Shown one piece after another: positions 44,232 through 56,749 of a stretch of 64,000 bases of DNA. Position numbers and translations under genes: made by a program. Numbering within the stretch: the stretch's first letter is position 1; every line of letters starts with the position of its first letter. The notes under the pieces were generated by a model. That model made no database searches, was not told the DNA's origin, and worked only from the letters and a program-made list of their open reading frames with translations. Source of the stretch: Epiperipatus broadwayi (taxonomy: Eukaryota; Onychophora; Udeonychophora; Euonychophora; Peripatidae); the NCBI GenBank assembly GCA_028023455.1, contig JAQFVV010000064.1, forward strand, positions 1,273,825 through 1,337,824. Direction: 5' to 3'.

Positions 44232-45660
44232 TGTAACCAGTTGGCTTACATAGCATACACTAATATAGTGTATGTGCATATATGTGTGTAAAATAAGGGA
44301 AAAGTAGAAATAAACACAGACAAAAATTATAGTAGATATTTTCTACATTTACTGAAATTGAAATAAATAAATAATAACTCTGATTTAAAATATTGTTTTA
44401 TAAATTAAACTTTTAAAATGTCTGAATAAATATAAATATTGTATTATAATTATTACTCTGATTTTGAAATTTAAAAACATCCTATTATATTTTTGAAATT
44501 TTAATTAATTAAACAAAAATTTTATCTATTAGAAATCCCCTAAGTAAAAACATGTATATGTTTTCAAAGGGATTAGTGAGATAAAAATAGAAACTCTGTT
44601 TTTAATCAAGCTGCTGTTATCACCTTAGATGATTCTATAAAAGGGCTGATAACAAATTAGCTCCAGTCTGGGTAATGATTTTTGAAGAGAGCAGTCTGGT
44701 TAATAGTTTTTTGTAAGAAGGCCAGCTGAAAATTTGGTTGCAATTTTTTTTTGCTGCAACTTGATGAAATACAGCAGTTGGTTTTAGCTGACCATAGAGT
44801 TAGCAAAATAGTTACCATGAATTGATATAGCTGAAGGCAGAACAGTAGATTCAGAAGCTACTAATATTTCCTTCTCAGGCATTTGAATTCACTTAGAGAA
44901 AATGACCCACTTCTTTGTGCTGTAATTCATAGCCTTAAACTGAGAGGATAGTTGCTTGTCTAAAAACTATCAAACCAAGAGATCTGCCTGTCTGGAAAAT
45001 CCTAGACTGAAAGGAAGACCAACATTTTACATGGATTACATTTTACCTGATGATGACAATCACTAAAATCAAACTCACTAAGAAAAATCTTCCAGCTTGC
45101 TGAAGAATTAATTACACATAGACTGTGTCAGATATATACAGAGAAGCACACCTAAATGTATATATAGCTGGTGAGTTATTTTGAAATAATTCATATAAAA
45201 ATTGACATATATAGAACAATATTATTTTTAAGTCAGTTAAAAATCTATATATTTTAAAAGAATATAAAGTAATTTTGCTGGAATTATAATTAAGAGTCAA
45301 GAATAATTCATTGACCATCTCATTTTAAAGGGAAAATAGATGTTTTTGAACAATAATTCTCTGGACATTATTTTGAAAAAAAATTATTTATAAAAAAAAA
45401 AGTAAAGAATCGATGATTCCATAATTTAATTTAAAAATGTTGATAATTAAAAAACAAATACCTGTCAAAAATTGACTATACTTTTTTTTAAGAAAAAAAA
45501 AAGAGAATTTATAAATTGAAACTAATTTTAAATTATATCTATATTTTGTTTATACACACACGTATATGTATGAAATTTGTGCGTATTTTCCAAAGAATTT
45601 AATAATGAAAATATAATATTATTGCTGTTAAGTTAAAATATGATGTAAACGTCAGCGTGC
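44232..45660 (+). mobile_element. Large LTR-like repeat C, copy 2
   Basis: Begins TGTAACCAGTTGGC after an (AT)n run. It aligns with the inverse of 32217-34106 in order over at least 1.3 kb, and more weakly again at about 46340-46400 (TTTTCAACAA(T/A)GA(G/A)TAATTG), with repeat D inserted between. Terminus and lack of coding sequence fit a long LTR, but a TG...CA right end cannot be set. Confidence 0.65.
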
Positions 45661-45734
45661 GCACACACGCACACACATATGTAAAATTACATTTTGAAAG
45701 TGATGCGTGAATTTGTACTTTTTATGTTTATGGT

Positions 45735-46140
45735 GAGTCTATAGTTAGGCGGGACTATGTGGATGCAGGTGTCCATGGCACTCCGAAGTATAGGCTCGGC
45801 ACTGTCTAGATCTAGATGTTGAACTCCCAGGGTAGTCCAGTGGTGAATATATATAGGCCTCATGAATAGGCTTTGGTCTCATGAATAGACCACATTTATA
45901 CTCCTAAGTCCCACAGAGATGAGCAGGGTTGGCACAATGCCTTTTATTTTTTTTTTTTTTGGATACTACTCTTTGAGGATGATCTGTCTAGATACTTAGA
46001 AGGGCAGTGCTTAAAAATGAGGTATTTTCTCATGACATCATGGAGCTTTGTGTACTGATAGTCCAGCTTGACTCTCTACTTATCATGGCATGGAGAACTG
46101 CAGTTCACGTATTCATTTTTACTATCTCACCTGTCTACTT
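45735..46140 (+). repeat. Interspersed repeat D, copy 2
   Basis: The inverse of 27530-27975; contains CTCCGAAGTATAGGCTCGGC, AGTGCTTAAAAATGAGG and CTGCAGTTCACGTATTC, plus a poly-T run (45948-45960) absent from copy 1. It seems to be inserted in the tail of repeat C copy 2. Confidence 0.82.
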
Positions 46141-48500
46141 AATCAGCATTAACTAATCAAGCAAAAAGACATTTCAAAATTTATATATTTTTTTGGATTC
46201 TATAAAACGATATTATCTTTTATTTGTTAAAAAGAGAAAAAGAGACATTTTTAAAGTAAAGCAAACAAGCAAATAACTTCATGTATTAAAAGAAAGAAAA
46301 AAGTTGATAGAAACTAATCGATTAAGAGTGGAACTTACTATAAAATAAGAAAAGCAATTTATACATTTTCAACAATGAGTAATTGTGAAAATTACTTTTA
46401 TTGTCATAACAAGTATGTAAATTTTATGAAATTATTAATTATAAAAGTATTGTTATTTATTGTGTGACAAAATTAAATTTGTTAATAATCTGTGCAATTC
46501 TATATACGTGTTGTAGTAAACCTAGCATAAGTATTTGTATTACTTAAAACATAATTTAAAAGCTTAATCATGTATTATTTTTATGTAAAAATTAAATATG
46601 TTCAGAAATCACGCACATGTATGCATGCGTATATCTGTCAATTGTATTGCAGATACCATTGCTTGTCAATTGTAACACATATGTAAATTTTAATCATTTT
46701 TTTTAATAATTATTTTATGTTTAATTGAAATGTATTCCTTGTATATTATAAAACGCACGTCTGTGTACGAATATATATATGCATTTGTAGAAACTTATTA
46801 AGAAATATTGTAAATCAATATAATAACTTTAATTGTGCATATAATATTGTATATCATTCAAAATCAGAACCCTTAACCTATAAGACCTTAAATACCATTT
46901 TTTATTGTTATTAATAAACTTATTTAATTGTTAAAATTGTATTCCATCATCTCTTGTTCACATACAGTAATAGAGCCCATGTTCTCTGAGCTAGATTTTG
47001 GACACGGATAAATGGGGATGTGTTTAGTGCTTTGGGCATCCAGAGATGATCAATCATCATCCTGGTTGGTGCAAAAGAGGATACTCTTTAAAGCCCATGC
47101 ACTATTATATTTTATTTTAGTTCAGTCTTGTTAAAAATTTAAGTTTATAGTTGGCCAGTACAAGTGGCCTGAGCATTGATGCTGATCAGCATATTTTGAT
47201 GTCCCAGAATTATTGTTTAGATTTTCTGCTTATGTATTCTAATGGATGGGCACTAAGCTGGTGCATCCAAGTTATGTTTAAATAATTGCCCAAGCTGGCA
47301 AAGGCTCAATAGTTAGCCTGGTCTACAGAAGACCCATTTCCAATCCAGTCACATTTACTTTATTCCCATTAATGATGATGATGGCTGGTTATTTCTCTCG
47401 AGTATTTACTTATACTGATATTTACTTTATAATGCTGGTTGATAATTATGCTTTACTTGCTCTTTTGAGTTAGCTGGCTGGTCTCTCAATGCCCACCGAG
47501 ATTATAATCTCATGCTACCTTAAATATATATTTACTTATAGATAATTTGTCAAATTATTGATATTTGTATTTCATTAAATGGACTGCCAGTGATGATGCT
47601 TCCATCACCCCAGTTCAATTCTACTTTCCTTCCACTACCACCCACCCCATCCCATTACAATATAATAACAGTAGACTAATAATCAATGTGTTGAACATCA
47701 TGAATTAAGACAGAAACTAAGTAAACATGGTGATGACCCAATGTCAAGCTAACACTAAGCCACCAAGTGTGGTAAATGAACTTATAATTCTATTATGTAA
47801 TTTTATTATTATTTTAGTTATTAACTACTACCAAGATAACTTATACAACAATAGGTAGTTACAGCAATGTTGAAGGAAATGGAAAAGCTAGTATACCAAA
47901 CACCAGAAGCTAAGCTTGATATAAAAGCAGAACCAGTTTATTTCCATTATCTTTTTTTTAAAAAAAAAAATAATAATGCATTAACCAAATAAATGCAACA
48001 ACCTGAGATCGAATGTTCAAATGCAAAGGAAAATGGATAACTCATTCAAATACTCTGAATTATCCATATAAGTTTCTTAGCACAAAACCATAAAAAATTA
48101 AAAACGATGTTTGAATTAAGAGTAATAAGTTAATGCAGTGTTTTTAAATTGATATTGAAAAAACTGCGCAATTATTCAAACATGAACAAAAAAAGAGTAG
48201 AATGTCACCAGCACTTAAACAAAATGATGAAGTAATTTTTTTGTTGTAAGCCATACAAATAAAGAAAAAATAATTTTTTTATAAACCTTTGTGCAATAAA
48301 TTCTGGCTAAATTGACAGTGTCATAGGACCGAAGCACTACTACCCTACGCTGGAAGCACAATGAATTAATCTACTTACTCTTGCAATGCCTAAAAAGTCC
48401 CAATTTTTTTACACTAAAAGTCTACATAGATCAAAAAAAAGAGCAGCTGCAGAGAATAAATATACTATTTCAAGCACATGACATAGGAATTCCAATGAGT
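46141..48500. other. Noncoding stretch
   Basis: After a weak continuation of repeat C (to about 46400) there is AT-rich DNA, then a less AT-rich patch (46960-47520) with no motif, then AT-rich DNA again. No ORF. Confidence 0.45.
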
Positions 48501-48504
48501 GACA

Positions 48505-49208
48505 GATGAGAACCAAGGAGATCAATCCAAAAAAGAGACACCAAAAAAGCTTCTGTGACTAACCATTGGGATAGACCAAGATCAACTTATAACCGATGGC
48601 CGAGCTCATTCTGCCACAAAAAAAAACTATGCACAGTAATCTACAATCTTTGTGAACTCACTAAACTTACCAGTAAGTTAAGATTAACTATTCCCGATTG
48701 TGATTAAATTGTTGGCAAACCATTCTTAAAAATAAGCTTATAATAGAATCCTGATAGAGACATTAAATTTATTATTCAAGAAACTTTTGTTTAACTGAGA
48801 AATATAGGTGGAATATAAACTGTTTGATTAATTAAATTATATCTGAATTAGTATGCGTGCTTTTCAATTAATTAGTAATTTATCTTTAAACATTTTAATT
48901 TATTAGAATAAAATATTTATTTCTAATATCAACTTTTCATTGTACATTATTGATGATTATTATTAAATTTATTATTAGTTTATTAAGATTTGAAAGTATA
49001 AATTATCTTTGCCAATATTCGTTGACTAAGCTCCAGGAATAATAATATCTAAAAAATAACTATAGTTACGATAAAATATGACCCACTTTTCTTTTAAAAC
49101 CATTTTATTTTTTTTTTACGATGAGCGATGCGATGGATTTCAGCAGATTCTTGTATGAATCCTGGTGCCCTTATTAAAATAAATAAAAAGTGATTTCGCT
49201 GTTAGGTA
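48505..49208 (-). repeat. Interspersed repeat X, copy 2
   Basis: The inverse partner of 42950-43668. Copy 2 carries a small extra segment near 48800-48850 relative to copy 1. No ORF. Confidence 0.82.
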
Positions 49209-49855
49209 AGTCGAAATAATGGTGCGGTCTCATACCTATTTTTTTTTTCAAGTTCGAAATTTTTAACGTTTTGGCTTTTTTTTTTTTTTTATGTGATCTC
49301 ATGTCTATTTTGTAAAGTTTTGCTTGACCATATTTTTGCTTTTAATTGATAGTATAGTCATGTGCCCCTAGGTGACCAGATTCTAAATTTTTGTGCTTTT
49401 GCGTACTATTTTATCACTTAGATGTGTCAGATGACGTTTTTGGTCATTTTTGAAATTCAAAATGGCAGATATCACATACTAAAAGAGGACCAAAAATTAT
49501 CTAGCTTCTCGGCATTAGCTCTATTTATAATTTCTACTAACCAAGAGAAAATGATAAATATACTCTATTACTATTCATTTTGACATTTGATAACTTGATT
49601 TAGTTTTTATATCTAACTTTTTCAGATATTTGATTATTACACATTTTTATTTCTTAACGAAATGACTGTTGATTTGCTTTACTTCTTTAGTGCTATCCTG
49701 GATGTTTCTTGAGTTTCTTATTTTTGATCACTTATATTAATACCTCCCATGAGCAATTAAAAATTGCTTGCATATTATCCACATCAACTTTACCATAAAA
49801 TATTTATTATGGGATATATTTTCCTAAACTATCAATCTATCTGTTCATCAGTTTA
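49209..49855. other. Noncoding stretch
   Basis: T-rich, with no feature that I can support. Confidence 0.4.
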
Positions 49856-49857
49856 AT

Positions 49858-50336
49858 GATCTGTCTATCTATCTATCTGTCTGTCTATCAAATTATCTAT
49901 CTCTATCTATTCTTATTTATTTATTTATCTATTATTATATCTATCTATATTTCTATTTATCTATCTAAATATTTATCTCTGCCTAGATATCTATCTGCCT
50001 AGTTATCTTTGCACCTATATCTCTATCTATCTTCCCATCTATTTATCTTCCTATTTAATTATTTACCTGACTAAGATATTTTTACCTATCTATTAAACTA
50101 TTTATCTAACCCAAATTTATTTACCTACATATCTATTTTCCTATCTATCTATCCACACACCTATCTACATATCTATCTACTTACTTATCTTTCTATCTAT
50201 TTTTATATATATCTACATCTATTTATCCATGACTGTCTGTTCATCTTTCCATTCATTCTCCTGCTTATCTGTCTACTTATCTACTTACCCATTCATTCAT
50301 TCATTCAATATATCTTTCCATCTACTTTCCTATTTA
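49858..50336. repeat. Imperfect (CTAT)n tetranucleotide tract
   Basis: About 480 bp of degenerate CTAT/CTGT/ATCT units with many variants, an old microsatellite. Confidence 0.92.
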
Positions 50337-50339
50337 TAC

Positions 50340-50860
50340 ATACATGACATGCAAAAACTTTTGTTTACTAAATAAAATTAATCCCCTCTGTAACAAACAT
50401 ATATAGTATTAAAGATTATCAATAAGTAAATAGATGAATTTAAATCTTTTAAATTATAACTTTAAAATTATTATTATTAAAAAAGAATATGTTTAAACAC
50501 GTCATTTTTATTTAATCAATATATAAAGTGTTATATAATAGACAATTTCTATATAGCACATATCTTAGTTGAGCAATGGGTTATTAAATGGTGCTTAAAT
50601 TCATTCATAATAATAATGATCAAATGGCTTTATTTAATAGGATTCATAAGAAATTCAATCAAGAGAAGTGACGGAGATAGGTTCAATCCATGATGGATCC
50701 TAAGACCCAGTCTTCCATTCTTCTACCCTACTAAACAATGCAGATTCTATAGTTTTATAATATATAAATATACAATATATTAATTTTTTAATTGGTTATA
50801 AAATTGTGTACTTATTATTATTTAAGTACAAGTATAGTGTTTATACTAAACTAGAAGATA
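50340..50860. other. Noncoding stretch
   Basis: No feature seen. Confidence 0.4.
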
Positions 50861-50862
50861 GT

Positions 50863-51041
50863 AAAGGGGATTTGAACACAGACTTTCAAGCTCCTTTTGG
50901 TCATCCACTCTATCCTATATAACTGATACACATGACCACATACATTTATCTTTTTTCATATGTATGTGGTCATGTGTATCGCTTATATAGGATAGAGTGG
51001 ATTATTGACAGGAGGTTGAAAGTCTGTGTTCAAATCCCTTT
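50863..51041. repeat. Palindromic element with tRNA-like B box
   Basis: Left arm 50863-50943 and right arm 50960-51041 are inverse with few differences, around a 16-bp centre. The right arm ends GTGTTCAAATCCC, close to a tRNA B box, and has GGATAGAGTGG upstream, a poor A-box-like string. So it may be two head-to-head SINE heads. The 61-codon plus-strand ORF across it is spurious. Confidence 0.8.
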
Positions 51042-51944
51042 ATTATTATTATTTTTTATCTTGAAGACTACGGTTTGTCATAAGTTAAGGCAAAAAAATA
51101 TAAATCTTTTGTTTTAAAGCAAACCACTAAAGAAGATTATCCTCAATAAAAATATTTATAAGATCAGTTATGCATTGCTTAATTAAAGTCTTGCATAATA
51201 ATTTATTTCTATTCTCTGTCCTCTTTTGCAGTAGCATGACTTCTCATTAGCAAACAAAAGCCAAAATTCTTGTGGCTTTTATTTCTTTGAGTCTCTGATG
51301 AGTTTTAGCAATTTATGGTTATAGGTACATGTTTTTTCACATAATTATCTAAGATTTTCTAGTCATTAAACATTCCAATTTGCCTATAAATATGTATTAT
51401 GATTCTGTGACTTATGAATTTGATAACTTCTATTTTCCAAGTACTTTCAAATCAACCAAGATAATAGATCAATTGCATTCTCATAACCTGTCATAAATTA
51501 CAAAACTGAGTTATTGGAAAATTAGATCAGAAGATATCTCACAGTAAAATATTTGAATACCTGTAGTATATATTGATTCTTTATCTGTACCCAATACATA
51601 AAAACAAAAAAATGTGCAATTTTATGCTAAAAATTCATTTTATAAACAAATGAGAATAAAAAGATTTTGGTGACAATAGAGCTTCTATACCCAAATCTCA
51701 TTATGGCAGCCATGATTGAAATACAAAATCACGCGGTCATGGAAATCTATTAACACTTTTATGAAGCTATGAGAATAAATACTTATTATTTGAAACTGAT
51801 ATTTGAAAGCAAAGTATTCCATTTTCATTTTCAAAACAAATATAAACAAAAAAATATGGCAAAATCTTTAATGATCAATCACAATATGTTAATCAATTCA
51901 ATGTAGCAAAATGTATTTAAAAAGTATCATATCATACCCTTTTA
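51042..51944. other. AT-rich noncoding stretch
   Basis: No feature seen. Confidence 0.4.
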
Positions 51945-52225
51945 TTAAAAAAGACAAAACTCTCCATACATTAGTGCCACTCAATGCAAACCAGAACAAT
52001 CAATGGATGCCTACTCATCCAATATCCCCAGACTAGTTTCTAGCTTTCATCAAAAACTAGTCTGGGGATATTGGATGAGTAGGCACTAGATAGAGATTTC
52101 ATGCACAAGCCTTCTAGCATCCATTGATTATTCTGGCTTGCACTGAGTGGCACTACTGTATGGAGAGTTTTGCCTGTTTTAATAACAGTTATGAGCATGC
52201 ATAAGAAATGGTGATCACGTGATAT
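51945..52225. mobile_element. Full-length snapback family-F element, copy 8
   Basis: Left arm 51953-52038 and right arm 52055-52173 are inverse copies, joined by a short loop (TCTAGCTTTCATCAAA). Termini are GACAAAACTCTCCATAC and GTATGGAGAGTTTTGCC. Outside the arms lies the family tail TTTTAATAACAGTTATGAGC and GGTGATCACGTGAT. This is the best preserved copy. Confidence 0.87.
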
Positions 52226-53200
52226 TTATTATACACTTTTATGAAGTTTAATACATTCATAAGTAGCAAGTATTGATTCACAATTGTAATTGTCATCTGA
52301 AAGCAAAAAAGTTGTTATTCCACACTGAAACTTCATTTTCAAAACAAATGTTAACAAGAAAAACAATGTTGACAATTTTATTATCTACTCAATCAAACCA
52401 TATCAATATATCCCTCAGAAAAGTTTCTTTTGTATAAAAAAGTTGAATTAAAAGGACATAATAGTTTCTTTATGATCGATTCTCAATTGTTGACCCAACA
52501 TAAAAACAAAAAGTTTTCAATTCTACACTAAACTTATTTTTAAATGTCAATAAAGTGGTCATTAATACATTAGATCACAGTTTTGAAACAGTACACAGAG
52601 AAGATGCAAATTTTATTGTGAATTTATCTATCACATATAAATTATAAACTTTTTTGTTGATAAAGTAAGTATAAGTATATCATGAATTTAAATTTATTTA
52701 TTTTCTATTTAATTGATTTTGTAAAATAATATTCGTTAATTAATTAAACAAGTAAAGGTTTATGTTTTAAGCATTCCATCATAAGTAATGAATTTAAATT
52801 TACTTATTTCATTTTTCATTTAATTATTTTTAAACCTATATCTGCTAATAAGTTATATTTAAATTTTGGGTACTGTTGGATGTACCACACTATGCTGGTA
52901 GATGACACTTCAGTACCCATCAAGAAGCATGCAATTGATAAATTTCTTTCGAAGAAATTGCTCAAAATATGTAAATTTTAAAAAAGTACACACATGATAA
53001 AATACATAAAATAAAACACCCCAAAGCGATTAATTGAAATGGTTTCTAATTAAAAAAATGCTTCAGTACACTAACCTTCTCTTAACAATTTGTAACCCAT
53101 TCTAGTGATCAAGACAAAATTTAATACAACCAGTAATATCAATTGCAGAATGATTAAGCAAATAATCAATCAAATCAAAATATTATTACTGACTTGATTT
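52226..53200. other. AT-rich noncoding stretch
   Basis: No feature seen. Confidence 0.4.
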
Positions 53201-53202
53201 CG

Positions 53203-53322
53203 CTGCGTGGTAAGAATGGTAGAATGTCAGACTTTGGAGTGTGTAGACTTTCGATGTCAGATTTTGGAGTGTGGGGACTTTTGATCAATGCCAATGTACT
53301 CTTGAACAATAAAGCCATTCAG
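53203..53322 (+). mobile_element. SINE-like unit S2
   Basis: Shares the end TTGA(A/T)CAATAAAGCCATT with the unit at 60541-60655. The head (TGCGTGGTAAGAATGGTAGA) is weakly tRNA-like. A 30-bp duplication inside it repeats GATGTCAGA(C/T)TTTGGAGTGTG-like sequence (53223 and 53253). Confidence 0.5.
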
Positions 53323-53479
53323 TTTCCTTTGTATTTTTAATAGATTGGTTTAATTAACTTCATATTTTACATATAAATTATTTATTATATTCAAGTTTAG
53401 CGATACTATTTACACAATATATATATATAGTGACAGAAACACGCTGATCAAAAGCTTAACTTCCCTTTTATTTATATAT

Positions 53480-53680
53480 AATGGGGAATTCTTATAATTC
53501 AAGATCGTTCACTTTCCACTACCGCAAGCAGAGAGAACATACGGACATAAATGAGTCTATATCCGTACTTGACCGAACCTGTATGCTATACGGGTATAGC
53601 CCCAGGTTATATTTCCCGGTCAACTATCTCCCGACTGCTGTAAGATTTTACAGAGTTACAGCACTTGGATATTTATAAAT
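53480..53680 (+). other. GC-rich island with three hairpins
   Basis: About 200 bp near half GC, in DNA near three-quarters AT. It holds three successive stem-loops: ACGGACAT/ATATCCGT (about 53540-53566), GACCG...CGGTC with an inner AACCTG/CAGGTT (about 53571-53621), and CTGTAA/TTACAG (53638-53653). It is also open for 65 codons (MGNSYNSRSF...), with no recognised domain. A structured RNA, a transposon terminal region or an exon are all possible. Confidence 0.4.
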
Positions 53681-53689
53681 TTTAATGGG

Positions 53690-54115
53690 ATCAAAATACT
53701 GCATCAATAGCTTTACGTGTTAATTCAGTACTCAAAATGAGTAATAATTATTTTCCCAAACCCTATGACTATATTACTTTTTGGAGTGGCAAAGAACGAG
53801 ACGAAACAGATTTAAATCAATAATAAATATTTAATACAATAGATTATACAATAAAAGAAATACTTTAAATCATTTACACACAAAAAAAAAACAGATTATA
53901 TACTATAATGCTACGACTATAACAAAATAAAAGATTCTATAAATGATTGTACTTTTATAATTGTCATTCCGTGTGTATATTAAAAAGTTAAAGAATGTCT
54001 TTATCATTCAAAGTAAGAATTTGGCCATTGTCTCAATAAAGGTATGTGCACATGGAAATATAAAATGTAGTATACATATTTACCTAGGTTTTTTAAGTTT
54101 CTGAATTAATTTAAA
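53690..54115. other. AT-rich spacer between two islands
   Basis: No coding signal; contains AATAAA strings and a poly-A run near 53882. Confidence 0.4.
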
Positions 54116-54117
54116 GT

Positions 54118-54545
54118 CTTGCTGACCGCCACGTGGAATTTTTCCACTACTTTAGCAGGGAATGGTCGCTCTTAGGTTTTTTGGTTGTGGGAACTCCTCA
54201 GTATTTAGGGCATCAAGGACAAGGCAAAATGAACACTCCGGCAGTTGTTACATCTACACGGGAACCATTAGCACAGTGAGTCTGGATCGGCAAGCAATCA
54301 CGACGGCCCTTAGCCAGCCATTCTTGATGAGGCACCGATGTTAGAAATCATATCTTGTTAACTATTGCTGCTTATTATCGGAGCAGTATCTCCACCAACG
54401 TCTCGATAAGAAGTCCTTACCAATACTAATCGTACTTTTAATTAAAATTCCTCAGTTCTTTGTCCTTTCGATCCTTTGTTTTTGCTGTTGTTCACACCTT
54501 TGCTTTTCTTAATGCACCTTCGGCCATTTATATAGATTTGTTTTT
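54118..54545. other. Second GC-richer island
   Basis: GC- and CpG-richer than its surroundings. A hairpin GTGGAA/TTCCAC (54133-54148) sits inside a longer stem of GACC/GGTC. Short open frames on both strands show no domain. Together with 53480-53680 it may be one mobile element or LTR with an AT-rich middle, but termini were not found. Confidence 0.35.
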
Positions 54546-56095
54546 TATATAATTTTGTAGCACTATGGACATTTATTTATTTATTTATTTTAATTAAACA
54601 GATTTTAATAAATGTTTTTTTATTATTTTATTTTGACAAGCGTTAATTATTGCTGTCTTTATCACATTTCATACACGCATTTCGTTTTATCGTCAAATGT
54701 GTACTTTTATGACCCAGATCCTTATCTTTCGGTCATGTTTAAATTTCTATTTTTGCTCTGTTTAAGGCTTTCAAACTTTACTTTTCTTATACATCATATT
54801 TTAGTTTTTCTTTCATTTAGATTTCTTTATTACTATTAATTTTCTAATGTACAATTTCAATATTTCTAACTTATTTTTCATTTCACAAAATCTTAACTTT
54901 GGAGGGTAAAAGATAAGAATCTTTTCGATTCTAATTCCCTCTCTTTTCTTAATTAAAACATTTCTTTGTTTATAATTTTTTAAACTCACTTTTTAGTATT
55001 CCAAACACAATATTTAATATTCTTTAAATGTTAAATATCTATATGTGTGATCGCAGTATGTGCGATCATCACATTACATATATATATATGTTTAATATAA
55101 TATAAGGACTTCCATGCAATGAATATAATTTAATAAAACATTATTTGCTTATATTTAATAGTGGGAATGACTACCTAAAATTTAAGATATTAATGCCATT
55201 ATTCTTTAAGTGTTCACTAATTAATAATGAAGATTGTATTGCTTTTATAATATTCCTTACTACCTACTTTTCTATTTAAGGAATCAGATCTTTCCCATAA
55301 CTTATTCTTGCTTTGCCTAGGTGATAGATGCTGTTTATGCTATTTACTTTTGAGAGCAAAGATGAGAAAAGTCTGCCATGACAATTCATCATTTCAAATC
55401 TATTCTCTCGAATAACCAATCATTTTTTATAGTCAATTAGTAATGTTTTTCCATACTCACATTTCATCCCCATTATTTACACCCATTGTTAAAAAGTGAA
55501 ATGTATCAGTTTTTAACTCAACCACTCTGTATTCTCTAACACTCAAGTAATGGTAATCTTATTTTTTAAACTCTTAGAATTATGAATGCTCTTTTTCTCA
55601 GGGTCATGATTTGTGATAAAGTGCAACACTCAATCATTTTTCAATTCATTGCCGACCTTTGGACTTTATCCCAGCAAATACAAATTGAATAGACATATGC
55701 TTATTCAAAGCTAATGTCTACTCTTACTAACACTAATAATAGGACTCATAATAATAATGATAAATAAGATATGTTAACTACTTAATTAATAAAACAATTA
55801 TTATAATAAATTTTGAATATAGTTTGATTAGCTGGGAAAGAATCCAAATATCAAGAATGAAGAAGGGATTTTATGTTCATTCGTAATATTAGTCGGAATG
55901 CAATGAATTGAACAATTAAAGATTAATTTTTCTAATTAAACCATTCTCTCATCTGTTTACCAAGTGATTATTAAAAATTTTAAATATATGCCATTCATTT
56001 AAATATTCGATTATTACCAAGTGAAAATGCATTACTTTACTTTAGCAATAAAAATTAATAAAGATCTGCAGGAATAAGAGATTTTCAAGTTTAAT
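54546..56095. other. AT-rich noncoding stretch
   Basis: Low-complexity T-rich ORFs only. No repeat assigned. Confidence 0.45.
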
Positions 56096-56099
56096 TCAG

Positions 56100-56660
56100 T
56101 TTCTCCAATCCTTAGCCTCCCTTCTCTTTACACACCACATAATTTCTTCATTTTATGCATCCATTTCACATTTGGTCTTCATCTAGATCTTTTAAATCTC
56201 TTGGAATCTTATTGAAAACTTTAATTGTGTATCTATTATTATCTCTTCTAGCAATATGTTCACCCAGTTTCATTTTCTTACAATGATTTCAGTGATACTT
56301 GTTTGTTTTTTCCGCATGCAATTCCATTTTCAATCTCTTCCTTTTACTTCCAATATAAATCCCTCCAAATATCCAAGTCTGAGATCCATAAGTAAGAACT
56401 GGTAGAACATATCCATTAAACTATATTTCTTTTCAAATGTATAGACATATTTTATATTAAGATTAAATTATTTCTATCAACAGCACTTCTTCCAAGTCTA
56501 AATTTATGATTTATTTCATTCATTAAGTTTTCATCTGTTTTAATAATTTGCCCATGGTGCATGTAATTGTTAACTTTTAATTGATGATTATCAATCTTTA
56601 TTTTTTCTTTTGAGAAAATTCATTGAATATTACTTTAGTCTTGTTAGCATTTATCTTTAG
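56100..56660 (-). pseudogene. LINE thumb and C-terminal region
   Basis: Minus strand reads INANKTKVIFNEF (about 56610-56655), GYVLPVLTYGSQTW (56373-56408) and HIARRDNNRYTIKVF near 56235, the standard post-RT blocks of this family. Stops and frame changes are frequent. Confidence 0.78.
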
Positions 56661-56749
56661 ATCTATTTTTTTCTTTCGTCAGATGACTTACTTGCAACAA
56701 TTTCTGAAATTCTAAAGCATTGTTTTCAAAAACAACCACATTATCTCAA

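Noticed and set aside
42950-49208. Repeat X as an LTR pair around an element
   Set aside because: The copies are in opposite orientation, unlike LTRs.
50960-51041. tRNA gene
   Set aside because: Only a B-box-like string is good; no acceptor stem and the sequence is half of a palindrome.
54612-54839. 75-codon hydrophobic ORF that might be a membrane protein
   Set aside because: T-rich low-complexity DNA gives F/L/Y-rich frames by chance; no conservation signal is available.
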